Positions 24,198 through 33,488 are shown, counted from the stretch's first letter. The stretch: DNA of 64,000 nt from Streptomyces sp. NK08204 (GCF_020400585.1 NZ_JAINVF010000005.1:62001-126000), one strand, 5' to 3'. Notes: generated by a model from the sequence alone, not told the origin. Numbers and translations are program-made.

Positions 24198-25010
24198 ATG
24201 ACCGCCCCCATACGCCCCCGCATCCGCGCCCAGGACATACGCCGGCGTGGCCGCCTCCACACCGCCCTCGTCACCGCCGGCCTCCTCGGCCTCGGCGCCT
24301 GCGCCGCCTTCGGGCTGCGGCACCCGCAGACCGCCCCGCAGCCCCTGCCGACCATCGACCGGCCCACACCGGTCCCCAAGACATCGGCCCGAGGCGACGG
24401 CTCCGGCCTCACCGACGCGCAGGCGCAGGCCGCGCTCATCGACCAGAACGACCTGGGCGCCCCCTGGTCCGCGACGCGCGGCGCGGCCACCTGGCGGGAC
24501 GGGATGCTGAAGGCGACCACCACGGCGGCAGAGTGCCAGCGGCTGCTCGACGCGCTGTACGCCGACGAACTCCTCGGCGCCCCGCCCCGGGTGGCCATCG
24601 GCCTGGACGACACCGACACCGATGCCCAGCTCCGCTTCCAGATCGGCGCGCGCCGCCCGGCCGACGTCGACGCCGTGCTGAACTGGCTGAAGACCATGCC
24701 GGACAAGTGCGCCCGGTTCACGGCCACCACGCAGGACGGCACCGCCGAGGACGTCCGGGTCTCCGACGCCCCGCTGCCGAAGGCCGGGAACGCACGCCAG
24801 GGTCTGCACCTCACCCTGACCACGACGACACAGGACGGCGACGACACCGTCCTCACCCTGGACGTGGCCGCCGTCCGGGTCGGCCAGGACGCCTTCGCCC
24901 TCACCAACGGCGGCCTGGGCGACGTGCCCGACGAGGCGACCCAGGCCGCCGTCCAGGTCGGCGCCCTGCGCCTGGCGGACGTACGCCGGCAGGGCGGGAC
25001 CCGGGTGTGA
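24198..25010 (+). CDS. Exported PknH-sensor-like protein, function unknown
   Basis: 270 residues. ATG follows AGGAGGG. A single N-terminal hydrophobic segment (about 23-40, ending in a Gly-Ala-Cys-Ala stretch that could be a lipobox-like site) anchors or exports it. The remaining domain (about 65-265) has the layout of PknH-type extracellular sensor domains: a start like LTDAQAQAALIDQNDLG, a paired Cys (about 115 and 174) and a final strand VQVGALRLADV. Probably a cell-surface ligand-binding protein. Divergent from the threonine leader. Confidence 0.7.
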   Translation: MTAPIRPRIRAQDIRRRGRLHTALVTAGLLGLGACAAFGLRHPQTAPQPLPTIDRPTPVPKTSARGDGSGLTDAQAQAALIDQNDLGAPWSATRGAATWRDGMLKATTTAAECQRLLDALYADELLGAPPRVAIGLDDTDTDAQLRFQIGARRPADVDAVLNWLKTMPDKCARFTATTQDGTAEDVRVSDAPLPKAGNARQGLHLTLTTTTQDGDDTVLTLDVAAVRVGQDAFALTNGGLGDVPDEATQAAVQVGALRLADVRRQGGTRV

Positions 25011-25378
25011 GGGCACGGTGGGCCCCGGCTCGGCGGCCCCGCCGGGCCGGGGCCAGGGCGGTGGGCAGACCGTGCCGTGCCCGGCGACGGGCATGCGCGC
25101 CTGCGCCGGCGCCAGGGCGACGTCCCGCGCGCCGCTCCGAAGGCGGCGCTCCGGCGACAACGGCAGGCCGGCTCCCGGTCAGGCCGTCAGCAGGGTGCCG
25201 GCGGCCGACGACGGCAGGCCGGACAGCACAGGACGGCACGAGCACCTGCCGCGCCCTCGGCCACCGCCGCGCCCGCGCGACTCGTCCTCGGCTTCGGCGG
25301 CGTCGGCGAACGGGCCCTCACCGAGGGCGTCGCGGCCGTCGGCCCCCTGCCGGACGGCGGGCCGTAGAGTGCCGGGGC
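25011..25378. other. 368-bp gap with a possible gene remnant
   Basis: No intact gene. In frame 3, positions 25290-25366 read RLVLGFGGVGERALTEGVAAVGPLP followed by a stop. That resembles the extreme C-terminus of MocR-type aminotransferase regulators, but the upstream frame is meaningless. Treat as a possible fossil. Confidence 0.3.
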
Positions 25379-26128
25379 GTGACCGACACGACCGATCCCG
25401 AGCGCGCCGACATCGGCCTCCTCCTCGACGACCTACGCGCCTGCGCCGCGCGCCTCGGGGGCACCCTGGACACGCTGGGCGACCGGCAGGCCCGTGGACC
25501 GTGCGCGCTGCCCGGCTGGAGCCGCGCTCACGTCATCACCCACCTGGCCCGCAGCGCCGACGCCTACGGCTGGCTGCTGGCCCTGGCCCGCACCGGGACG
25601 GCACCCGGGCCGCGGGCCGACGCCGCCGCCCTGGACCGGGCGCTGCGCGAGGGTGCGGAGCGGGACGCCGCCGGGCTCGTCGCAGACCTGGGCCGCAGCC
25701 TGGACCGGCTGTTCGAGGAGGCGGCGGCCATGCCCGACGATCGCTGGCCCACCCTGGTGAGCGCGCTCGCGGGCTGGCGGCACCCCGCCTGGTACACCCT
25801 CCACCGGGCCCGGCGTGAACTCGAGACCCACCACGTCGACCTGGCCCTCGGCTACACCGCCGCCGACTGGCCGGACGGCTACGTCACCTGGGCACTGGAC
25901 GAGACCGTCGCCGCCCTGAGCGTGCGCGGCTTCCCCGTCGCCCGTCTCGAGGCGAGCGACCTCGGCCGTGCCTGGACCCTCGGCCCGTCCGGCCCCACCG
26001 TCACCGGCCCCGGCCACGCACTGCTCGCCTGGCTCACCGGCCGCGGCCCGGACACCCCCCTGGTGTCGGACCGACCGCTGCCGGCCCCGCCGAGGTGGCC
26101 GCAGCCGCCGGTGCCCGGCTGGGACTGA
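25379..26128 (+). CDS. Maleylpyruvate isomerase-family mycothiol-dependent (DinB-like) enzyme
   Basis: 249 residues. The N-terminal DinB/MDMPI four-helix bundle shows the metal-binding segment GWSRAHVITHLARSADAYGWLL and a second His-containing helix ELETHHVDLALGYTAADWP. A small C-terminal MDMPI_C-type domain follows (about 180-240). Members use mycothiol, the actinobacterial thiol, to isomerise or detoxify substrates. The GTG start lies 8 nt after TAGAGT, so it is probably leaderless. It ends 4 bp from the convergent XRE-TPR regulator. Substrate unknown. Confidence 0.85.
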   Translation: MTDTTDPERADIGLLLDDLRACAARLGGTLDTLGDRQARGPCALPGWSRAHVITHLARSADAYGWLLALARTGTAPGPRADAAALDRALREGAERDAAGLVADLGRSLDRLFEEAAAMPDDRWPTLVSALAGWRHPAWYTLHRARRELETHHVDLALGYTAADWPDGYVTWALDETVAALSVRGFPVARLEASDLGRAWTLGPSGPTVTGPGHALLAWLTGRGPDTPLVSDRPLPAPPRWPQPPVPGWD

Positions 26129-26132
26129 CCGC

Positions 26133-27476
26133 TCACAGCGGTGGCTGGGCCGGGGTCGGCCCGAGGGTCGTCGTGCCGGGGGCGGTGCGGTGGCCCAGGC
26201 CGGTGCGGTAGGCGTCCAGGGCCGCCTCCACGCGGCCGGTACGGCGCAGGAGGTCGCCGAGGAGACGGCACAGGTCGGCGAGATCGCCCGCGGCACCGGC
26301 CCGTTCCAGGAGGCTGAGGGCCCGCACGTAGTGCTCCTCGGCGGCCTCGGTGTCCCGGGTGTCCTCCGCGATGATGCCCAGCAGGCGATGCGCCGCGGCG
26401 GCGTGGACCGCGCCGCGCTCGGAGGAGAAGTCACCGAGGACACCGGAGAGGAGTTCCGCGGCCTCTGCGGATTTGCCCCGACGGTGCAGGACGTCGGCCA
26501 GTTCCACCGCGGCCTGGCTGCGGTAGAGGGCCGCGCGGGACTCGGAGAGCATCGCAAGGGCCTGCCGCAGCTCCGCCTCGGCGCGTTCCAGTTCGCCGTG
26601 CTGGGCGTACACGTAGCCGCGCATCCAGTGGCAGTTGGCCAGCTCGGTGCGCAGCTGCAGCTGGCGGTACAGCTCGGCGGCCTTGGCGAGGGAGGCGTCG
26701 GCCTCGGCGATACGGCCCTCGGCGAGCAGGGTGCGGGCCACCGAGCGGTGCATCCGGGCGATCAGTGCCGGGTCGGCGGCCCGCGGGGCGAGCGCGAGGG
26801 CGAACTCGGCGGCCTGGGCGGCGCGGGCGTGCGCGCCCATGTCCATGTACGGGCCGATGACGCTGGCGTAGAGCAGGAGGAGGGCGTCGGGGTCGTGCAG
26901 GCCGCCGCGGTTGAGTTCGTCGAGGGTGGACTCCAGGAGGTAGACGGCGTAGCGGAGCTCACCGGCGAGGTAGTGGGAGACCGCCCGGCCGCGTACGGCG
27001 GGCACGCGCACCGGCAGCGACTGGCCGGCCAGCCGTTCCTCGGCCCGTTCGAAGCACTCCCGCGCCCTGCCCAGCTCGCCCGTCTCCAGGCCGCACTCGC
27101 CGAGCCCGAGCAGCGCCTCTGTCTGCTCGCCGTCGAGTCCGTGCGTCTCCGCCTCGGCGAGCAGGGCGGCGTACTGCACGGCGGCCTCCTCGGCCCTGCC
27201 GTCGGCGAGGGCGCGCCGCGCCTCGGTGAGCCGGAGCCTGAGATCGGTCGCGAGGCGGGCGGGACGGCCGACGGCCAGTTCCTCGAAAGTCACTCCAAGG
27301 CGGCTCGCGATGTGCCGGAGCGCCTCGTCGGAGGCCCTCACCCGGCCCGCCTCCAGGGTGGAGACGTAGGCGGGCGTGTAGGCAGGCTCCGCCAGCTGCT
27401 TCTGTGTCAGGCCACGCTGGGTGCGCAGCTGCTGCACACGCCGGCCCACGACTTCCGGATCATCCCGTTCCCGCAT
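26133..27476 (-). CDS. XRE-family regulator with TPR domain
   Basis: 447 residues. Residues 8-62 are a Cro/cI-type helix-turn-helix (VGRRVQQLRTQRGLTQKQLAEPAYTPAYVSTLEAGRV). The remainder is a solenoid of tetratricopeptide-like helix pairs, seen from repeated A-x3-LL...A patterns from about 85 to 435. This plan is common in Streptomyces regulators that respond to a peptide or protein ligand. The start at 27476 is backed by GGGAG upstream. A TTAA-rich palindrome lies 71 nt upstream, in the divergent region shared with a small exported protein gene. Confidence 0.88.
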   Translation of the reverse strand: MRERDDPEVVGRRVQQLRTQRGLTQKQLAEPAYTPAYVSTLEAGRVRASDEALRHIASRLGVTFEELAVGRPARLATDLRLRLTEARRALADGRAEEAAVQYAALLAEAETHGLDGEQTEALLGLGECGLETGELGRARECFERAEERLAGQSLPVRVPAVRGRAVSHYLAGELRYAVYLLESTLDELNRGGLHDPDALLLLYASVIGPYMDMGAHARAAQAAEFALALAPRAADPALIARMHRSVARTLLAEGRIAEADASLAKAAELYRQLQLRTELANCHWMRGYVYAQHGELERAEAELRQALAMLSESRAALYRSQAAVELADVLHRRGKSAEAAELLSGVLGDFSSERGAVHAAAAHRLLGIIAEDTRDTEAAEEHYVRALSLLERAGAAGDLADLCRLLGDLLRRTGRVEAALDAYRTGLGHRTAPGTTTLGPTPAQPPL

Positions 27477-27546
27477 CGCCGCGCTCTCCCAACTCCCCTG
27501 GTGCCCCTTGCCGTTCGGCTCTGGCAGCCCTAGGTTAAACGGCGGA

Positions 27547-27560
27547 TTAAGCCTGCTTAA
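27547..27560. promoter_or_regulatory. TTAAGC-CT-GCTTAA palindrome
   Basis: An AT-rich 14-bp dyad with a third TTAA at 27536 nearby, between the XRE-TPR regulator and a divergent small gene. TTAA clusters are rare in this GC-rich DNA. Candidate operator for the regulator. Confidence 0.5.
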
Positions 27561-27586
27561 CACGCTGCTGTTGTTGCGAGGTCGCC

Positions 27587-27829
27587 GTGCACGGTCGTAC
27601 GTCCGCACCCTACGGACACTCCCCCGCACTGCCCGACTGCCGGCTCCCTCATACCCGGCTGCGCGCGTGCGGGGGAAACTCCACCACCCGGGGCGTGACC
27701 GCGGCCGTGATCGCCGTCGTCGCCCTGATCACGGCGGCGAACGCCGGCCCGGCAGGGGCGGCGGCCCGCACCCCGGCACCGGCTCCGGCCCGGCCCCCCG
27801 CTGCGGTCCGGCCGGTGGCCCACCCATAG
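27587..27829 (+). CDS. Small putative exported protein
   Basis: 80 residues. GTG start with GAGG 9 nt upstream. A hydrophilic 36-residue N-terminus precedes one hydrophobic segment (TAAVIAVVALITAANAGPAG) that looks like a late signal or membrane anchor, then a Pro/Ala-rich tail. No homolog recognised. A later GTG at 27695 just before the hydrophobic segment would make a more ordinary signal peptide. Divergent from an XRE-TPR regulator, an arrangement seen for small regulated secreted proteins. Confidence 0.45.
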   Translation: MHGRTSAPYGHSPALPDCRLPHTRLRACGGNSTTRGVTAAVIAVVALITAANAGPAGAAARTPAPAPARPPAAVRPVAHP

Positions 27830-28203
27830 CAGCACAGCGCCCTCCACCCGCGGCAACGGGAACCCGGCACGGCAACGGAATCCGGCATGGTGACGGAATC
27901 CGGCGGCGAAACGTCCTGACGGTAAAACCCGCACCAAGGCGCGGGCCACCAATCGCCAGAAACCGGACAATCCCATGGTTGTACGAGAGTTGCGTATCTC
28001 ACCCCCGTCGCCCGGCGCGGAGCCTCACGGCTAGGGTGAGCGGTCCGGTACTCCCGGCACGGTGATCGCAGCGATCGACGGGCCGATCCTAGGAACTCTC
28101 TCCCGCAGACACCGGCCCGGCGACCCCGGGAACCCCGGAGACCCAGGGGGCGAGACGACGGCCGAGGCCACCTGTGCCTCGTCAGGGTTGGAAGGGCACA
28201 GGG
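27830..28203. other. 374-bp gap with three imperfect 18-bp repeats
   Basis: Positions 27852-27907 hold three tandem, diverged copies of a unit like GGCAACGGAATCCGGCAT. A GATCG-CAG-CGATC dyad sits at 28064-28076. No gene is supportable; the promoter of the LCP gene must lie at its right end. Confidence 0.5.
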
Positions 28204-29781
28204 ATGACCCAGAGCAGCCTGCACGGCGAAGACGCCCCGCCGCGCACCCGGCACGGCGCACGCCGGCACCGAACCGAGCGGCGGCCGGCCCGCCGGGGCC
28301 TGCGCATACTGCGCTGGTCGGCACTGACGCTGGCGGTCCTGATACTCGGCACCGCGGGAGCGGGCTACCTCTACTACCAGCACCTCAACGACAACATCAA
28401 GAAGAAGAAGCTGAACATCGGCGACTACGCCGCGCCGGAGGCCACCCCGAACGCCGACGGCCAGACCCCGCTGAACATCCTGATGATCGGCTCGGACAGC
28501 CGGAACACCGCGGAGGACCTCAAGCTCGGCGGCTCCAAGGGCGACGTGGGCCGCGCCCCGCTCGCCGACGTGCAGATGCTGGTGCACGTCTCCGCCGACC
28601 GCAGCAACATGTCCGTGGTCAGCCTCCCGCGCGACACGATGATCCCGATCCCCAGGTGCACCGACCCCGACACCGGCAAGAAGTACGAGGCGCTCTCCCT
28701 GTCGATGGCCAACGAGTCCCTGGGCCGGGGCGGACCGGGCTGCACGGTCTCCACCTGGGAGCAGCTCACCAAAATCCACATCGACCACTTCATGATGGTC
28801 GACTTCTCCGGGGTCGTGGACATGGCCGACGCCATCGGCGGCGTCCCGGTCTGCGTCAAGCAGAACGTGTGGTCGCACACCTCGGACGGGCACGGCTCGG
28901 GCCTGAAGCTGAAGGCGGGCACCACCCCGGTCAAGGGCAAGCAGGCCCTGCAGTGGCTGCGCACCCGCTACGGCTTCGAGGACGGCGGCGACATCGGCCG
29001 CACCCACGCCCAGCACATGTACATGACCTCGATGGTCCGCCAGCTTCGCAAGGACGCGAAGCTGACCAACCCCGGCGAGATGCGCAAGCTGGCGGAGGCC
29101 GCGACGAACGCACTGACCGTGGACGAGGGCCTCGGCACGGTCAAGAAGCTGTACGACCTTTCCGGGCAGCTCAAGCAGGTCCCCCCGAGTCGCATCACGA
29201 TGACGACGCTGCCCACCGTGCAGTGGTCGCAGAACACCGCCCGGCTGGTGCCCGCGCCCGGGGACGCCGACGACCTCATCTCCATGGTGCGCGACGACAC
29301 CCCGCTGGACGGCCGGGGCGCCAAGCACAAGGACGACCAGAAGACCGAGCCGACGTCCAAGGACCCGGCGGCCCCGGCCGGGGAGCTGGCCGTGCAGGTC
29401 CGCAACGGCACCGGCGCCGACGGCCAGGCCCCCGCGTTCCAGCGGGCGAGCGCGGTCCAGCAGGTCCTGGTGCAGAAGGGCTTCACCCGGGCGCTGGTGG
29501 ACACCACGCCGGCCACCGAGCCCAGAACGACCATCCTCTACCCCAGCGCCGACCTGAAGGGCGACGCCCAGGCCCTGGCCAAGGCGCTCGGGGTGCCGCT
29601 GGGCCAGGTGCGCAAGTCGACGGACGTCTCCGGGGTCACGCTCGTCGTGGGCGCGGACTGGCGCACCGGCACCGCGTACCACGCGCCCGAGAAGCCGACG
29701 CAGGCCCCCAGCACGGCGTCGGTCCTGCACGGCGACAAGACGGACGCCTGCATGTCGGTGCAACCGGGCTTCACCTGGTGA
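28204..29781 (+). CDS. LytR-CpsA-Psr family cell-wall glycopolymer ligase
   Basis: 525 residues. Basic cytoplasmic tail, one membrane helix (about 37-58), then the LCP catalytic domain: LNILMIGSDSRN, PLADVQMLVHVSADRSNMSVVSLPRDTMIPIP with its conserved Arg/Asp, and a VDMADAIGGVPVCV segment. The C-terminal 110 residues are a LytR_C domain (LAVQVRNGTGADGQAPAFQRASAVQQVL). These enzymes attach teichoic-acid-type polymers or arabinogalactan analogues to peptidoglycan outside the membrane. ATG 28204 is preferred over the in-frame GTG 28174 because the latter lacks a ribosome site. Confidence 0.93.
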   Translation: MTQSSLHGEDAPPRTRHGARRHRTERRPARRGLRILRWSALTLAVLILGTAGAGYLYYQHLNDNIKKKKLNIGDYAAPEATPNADGQTPLNILMIGSDSRNTAEDLKLGGSKGDVGRAPLADVQMLVHVSADRSNMSVVSLPRDTMIPIPRCTDPDTGKKYEALSLSMANESLGRGGPGCTVSTWEQLTKIHIDHFMMVDFSGVVDMADAIGGVPVCVKQNVWSHTSDGHGSGLKLKAGTTPVKGKQALQWLRTRYGFEDGGDIGRTHAQHMYMTSMVRQLRKDAKLTNPGEMRKLAEAATNALTVDEGLGTVKKLYDLSGQLKQVPPSRITMTTLPTVQWSQNTARLVPAPGDADDLISMVRDDTPLDGRGAKHKDDQKTEPTSKDPAAPAGELAVQVRNGTGADGQAPAFQRASAVQQVLVQKGFTRALVDTTPATEPRTTILYPSADLKGDAQALAKALGVPLGQVRKSTDVSGVTLVVGADWRTGTAYHAPEKPTQAPSTASVLHGDKTDACMSVQPGFTW

Positions 29782-29931
29782 GGCCCGCCCGGACCGCGCG
29801 CCTGCACCGGCCCCCGGTGAAAACCGCCGCACGAGCGGTCCCACGAGCGACCCACGGCCCTCCCCCGGCCGCGTGACCTCTGTCGCGGCCTGTGCCGCCG
29901 CCCGCACCCGCTGGGCCTCACCGCCGCCCTC

Positions 29932-30053
29932 CAGGTCCCGGACCTGGAGGACTTGCATCGTGATCTGCACCGCCGCCCCGAAGTGTCCGCAGTCGCCCCC
30001 CGGTGTCCGCACGCCGGCCTCCGAAACACTGGCGCTGTTGTCGGCGGCATGAC
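29932..30053 (+). pseudogene. Possible remnant of an M20-type amidohydrolase
   Basis: In frame with the stop at 30051-30053 the DNA reads ...LTAALQVPDLEDLHRDLHRRPEVS... then GLRNTGAVVGGMT. The first segment resembles the N-terminus of M20/M40 amidohydrolases (LYRDLHxxPELS), and GTGVVG-like wording is also typical there, but the catalytic part is gone. It is the only gene-like content of the 383-bp gap 29782-30164. Confidence 0.35.
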
Positions 30054-30164
30054 CTAGCCTTTCCACAATCGCCACTCGAGGCACGACGGTTCGCAGGGAA
30101 TTCATCCACGCCGCGCCCGTGCGGCGCCCCAATTCTCTTTTCGTTCCGGGGGGTTCGAATCAGC

Positions 30165-32150
30165 GTGCGTATGCGCACTCTCACGGCCGCCACCGCCCTG
30201 GCGGTCATCTTCAGCTCGGCGACCCTCGCCGCCACGCCGGCCTCGGCCGACTCCAGCAAGGTCCTGCCGATCAAGTCGGCGGGCGACATCGTGGTGGACG
30301 GCGTCCACCAGCGGGTCTTCATCAGTGACCCGTACCAGGGCAAGGTCGTGGCCACCGACTACAGCGGCACCGTCGTCGGCTCGGTGACCTCTCTGCCGGG
30401 CGTCACCGGCCTCCAGCTCTCCGCCGACTCGGGCACGGTGTACGCGGCCTCGCCGGGCGCGAACGCGATCGTGGCCATCGACACGACGACGGTGACGGAG
30501 TCCACCCGGTACGCGACCGGCGATGGCACCGACCCGGCCCACCTCGCCCTGGCCGGCGGCAAGCTCTGGTTCGGCTACGGCACCACCGAGCACGGCCACA
30601 TCGGTTCGCTGGACCTGTCGGGCACCGAGCCGGTGGTGGCCCTGGACCAGGACCCGGACACCGACTACCCCGGCGCCCCGCTGCTCGCCGCCACGCCTGG
30701 CGCCCCGAACACGCTGGCCGCAGCGGCCCCGGAGTACTACGGCTCCTGGCTCGGCGTGTACGACGTGGCCAACGGCACCGCAACCCGCACCGCCCGCTAC
30801 GGCGACCTCGGCTCGACGTCCGACCTCGCCCTCACGCCCGACGGGAGCCGCCTGATCACGGCCAACCCGGGCAATCAGCACCATGTGTGGCAGACCTCGG
30901 ACCTCACCCCGCTGCCCGGCTACACCACCGAGTACCACCCGAGCTCGGTCGCGATCGCGGGCGACGGAACGGTCGCCGCGGGCACCGACACCCCGTACGA
31001 CCCGTCGCTGTACATGTTCCGGCCGGGCGCCACGACCCCGGTCCGCGAGTACACCTGGCCCGACACCGACAACATCTCCGGCTACGACGAGCTGGGGAAC
31101 GCCAGCCTCGCCTGGGAACCGGGCACGGGCGCGGGCCGGCTGTTCGCGCTGACCCACAACTACGACAGCGTGTACACGCTGCGCGTCCTGACGGACTCCA
31201 CCAAGTCCAAGCCGGTGCTGACGGTCGACGCCCCCGCCACCGCCACCCGCGCCAAGACCCTCATCGTCAGGGGCAAGCTCGCCACGACGCTGCCGCTGCC
31301 TCCCGGCATCCCCCTGCAGGTCACCCGTACCGACCTGGACTCACCGAACGGCAAGTCGCTCGGCACCAAGCCGCTCAGCATCGGCGGCAAGTTCTCCTTC
31401 ACCGACACACCGCCGGCCGGCGGCAAGGTCACGTACACGGTGACGTACGCGGGCGACGCGCAGCACACCGCCGCGAAGGCCTCCGACACGGTGGACGTCT
31501 CCCGCGCCAAGCCGACGCTGACCCTCAACAACAACGGCAAGGTCTACTCCTACGGCAAGGACGTGACGTTCACGGCCCACCTGGGGACGACCTACAAGAA
31601 CCGCACGGTGGAGATCTGGTCCAACCCCTTCGGCTCCGACAAGCCGAACACGTTGGTGAAGTCCGGCAAGGTCAACTCCTACGGCAACCTGTCCGTCACC
31701 CTGAACCTGAAGCGGGACGCCACGCTCACCGCGAAGTTCGCCGGCGACGCCCGCTACACCCCTGCCTCCGCCACCAGCGTCGTCGGCGCCCGGGTCAGCG
31801 TGTCCACCTCGGTCAGCGGCCACTACAAGTCGGCGAGTGCGTGGGGCCACACGTACTACTTCTTCCACAAGACCAAGGACCCGCTGTTCACCACGAAGAT
31901 GACGTACTACCCGGGCCGCCGGCAGCGCTTCGACTTCCAGGTGTACTACGAGGGCAAGTGGTACGACGGAGACTCGCAGTACTTCCCGCTCGGCTCCGAC
32001 GGCATCTCCAAGGTCCAGGTGACCGGAGACCACGCCGGGGACGTCGGCTGGCATTTCCGGATGCGCTCCGACTACATCAACAGCTTGTCGGGCGACATCG
32101 TGAACTCCACGACGTACGGCCCCTGGAAGTACTTCACCTTCACCAGCTGA
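30165..32150 (+). CDS. Secreted beta-propeller plus Ig-like repeat protein
   Basis: 661 residues. A Sec signal (about 6-26, cleavage at ASA) precedes a YncE-like propeller (about 30-340, repeated VTGLQLSADSGTVYAASPG-type blades). Two bacterial Ig-like modules (about 345-550; each ends YAGDAQHT or FAGDARYT) and a C-terminal beta domain with aromatic strands follow. The Ig modules are of the kind that space surface domains from the wall. GTG 30165 is taken over ATG 30171 because of the distance to the G-rich ribosome site; either gives the same mature protein. Ligand unknown. Confidence 0.85.
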   Translation: MRMRTLTAATALAVIFSSATLAATPASADSSKVLPIKSAGDIVVDGVHQRVFISDPYQGKVVATDYSGTVVGSVTSLPGVTGLQLSADSGTVYAASPGANAIVAIDTTTVTESTRYATGDGTDPAHLALAGGKLWFGYGTTEHGHIGSLDLSGTEPVVALDQDPDTDYPGAPLLAATPGAPNTLAAAAPEYYGSWLGVYDVANGTATRTARYGDLGSTSDLALTPDGSRLITANPGNQHHVWQTSDLTPLPGYTTEYHPSSVAIAGDGTVAAGTDTPYDPSLYMFRPGATTPVREYTWPDTDNISGYDELGNASLAWEPGTGAGRLFALTHNYDSVYTLRVLTDSTKSKPVLTVDAPATATRAKTLIVRGKLATTLPLPPGIPLQVTRTDLDSPNGKSLGTKPLSIGGKFSFTDTPPAGGKVTYTVTYAGDAQHTAAKASDTVDVSRAKPTLTLNNNGKVYSYGKDVTFTAHLGTTYKNRTVEIWSNPFGSDKPNTLVKSGKVNSYGNLSVTLNLKRDATLTAKFAGDARYTPASATSVVGARVSVSTSVSGHYKSASAWGHTYYFFHKTKDPLFTTKMTYYPGRRQRFDFQVYYEGKWYDGDSQYFPLGSDGISKVQVTGDHAGDVGWHFRMRSDYINSLSGDIVNSTTYGPWKYFTFTS

Positions 32151-32155
32151 GTCCG

Positions 32156-33403
32156 TCAGTGGGCCTGGAGCTGCCGCAGGTGCCGCTGGACGTTCTCCAG
32201 CGCGCCCTGTCGGCGGCCCGGCACCCGTAGCCTCAACTCCGCGAGCACCAGCCCGATTTCCCGGGCCGGTGCCGCGTCCTCGATCCGCCCCCACTGGTGA
32301 TGGGCCCGGTCGACAGCGGCCTCCACGGCCGCCGAGTCGGCCCCCTGCCCCGCCTGTAGCCGGGCCGCGGCCACCGCCATCCAGGCCCGGCAGCTGCGTA
32401 CGGCGTCCCCGGCGAACATCGCAAGATCGGCCCGCACTTCGGCCCAGTGCAACGCCTCTTCGGACCCGGCTCCATGAGCACGTACGGCCGCCTGCTCGAG
32501 CCGGGCAGCGATCAGATCGGCATCCCCGTGCCGTCCGTTCTGAACAGCGGCGGCAACGGCTGCGTGGGGATCCTGCCTCGGCACAGGAAGACCCGACTGC
32601 GCGCGTGGCCGCCCGAAACCGGCCTGCCCATCCGGTTGGCCGAGACCATCCCGCCCGCCGAGGGAACCGGGACCAGCCTGCCCACCCGACGGCATGAGAC
32701 CGCTCTGCCCCTCCCGAGACCCGGGACGCGTGGGCGCGTGGGCGAGCGGGGGTCTGGGGGCGGGGCCCCCAGGGATGGCCAGCAGCAGGTCCCGCCCGGC
32801 GCTCGCCTCGGCGATCCGGGCCACCGCCTGTTCGTGCAGCTCCGCAAGCCCCGGCCGGTGCCCGCTGCGCAGCACCGTGGCCACCGCCTTCATGTACAGC
32901 GGCTCCGCCACACCGGCCCGCCGCCCCGCTGTGGCGGGCGCGACACGTCCGTACACCGCCGTGTTGCTGCCACAGTCGAGCGGTCGCTCGGCGAGGCACT
33001 GCCACGTCTCCGCGTCCGCGTGCAGGTCGACGATCAGCGCGGTGTCCGCGGCGGACCGCAGCCGCAGCTCCTCCCGGATCCAGTGCCAGGGCAGTGCGGT
33101 GTAGCGGACGGTCGCCGGGGTGGTGCGGGCCAGCGCGAGGTGGGGCAGCCGCTGCCGGCGGTCCAGTTGCAGTTGGCCCGCGATGTACAGGGTGAGCGGC
33201 CCGGGGGCCGCCGCGGCGGCGCGCAGCCGGGTGAGGACGGCCTGTGGTTCCAGCGGGTCGGCGAGTTCGACCACGTTCGCGGTGTCGGTGCCGGCGAGCA
33301 CGGAGGGCGCGACGGCGGCGAGGACCGGCAGTACACCGGCCGCGTCCACCAGGCGTCCTCGGCCCACCGGCGAGGCCGCGAGCAGCAGCACGGTTCCGGG
33401 CAT
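32156..33403 (-). CDS. Conserved protein with a caspase-like N-terminal fold lacking catalytic residues
   Basis: 415 residues. GGGAGGG precedes the ATG. The first 170 residues follow caspase/peptidase C14 strand order (TVLLLAASPVG, then LTLYIAGQLQL where active enzymes have a YYAGHG-type motif, then TALIVDLHADAE where they have a DxCxS-type motif). The catalytic His and Cys appear lost. A Gly/Gln/Arg-rich linker (about 215-275) leads to a helical TPR-like C-terminus. Convergent with the secreted Ig-like gene (5 bp apart). I infer a non-enzymatic scaffold; I would not be surprised by a different fold. Confidence 0.6.
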   Translation of the reverse strand: MPGTVLLLAASPVGRGRLVDAAGVLPVLAAVAPSVLAGTDTANVVELADPLEPQAVLTRLRAAAAAPGPLTLYIAGQLQLDRRQRLPHLALARTTPATVRYTALPWHWIREELRLRSAADTALIVDLHADAETWQCLAERPLDCGSNTAVYGRVAPATAGRRAGVAEPLYMKAVATVLRSGHRPGLAELHEQAVARIAEASAGRDLLLAIPGGPAPRPPLAHAPTRPGSREGQSGLMPSGGQAGPGSLGGRDGLGQPDGQAGFGRPRAQSGLPVPRQDPHAAVAAAVQNGRHGDADLIAARLEQAAVRAHGAGSEEALHWAEVRADLAMFAGDAVRSCRAWMAVAAARLQAGQGADSAAVEAAVDRAHHQWGRIEDAAPAREIGLVLAELRLRVPGRRQGALENVQRHLRQLQAH

Positions 33404-33488
33404 CGTCCCTCCCCTGTCGACGCTGTCGACCCTGTCGATCGCTCTCCAGCCAGCACCGTAACCGCTGCCGCTGGAGACCCGCGCGTCA

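Noticed and set aside
30145..30165. tRNA T-loop-like GGTTCGAATC
   Set aside because: No acceptor stem, D-loop or anticodon arm around it; it is the leader of the Ig-like protein gene.
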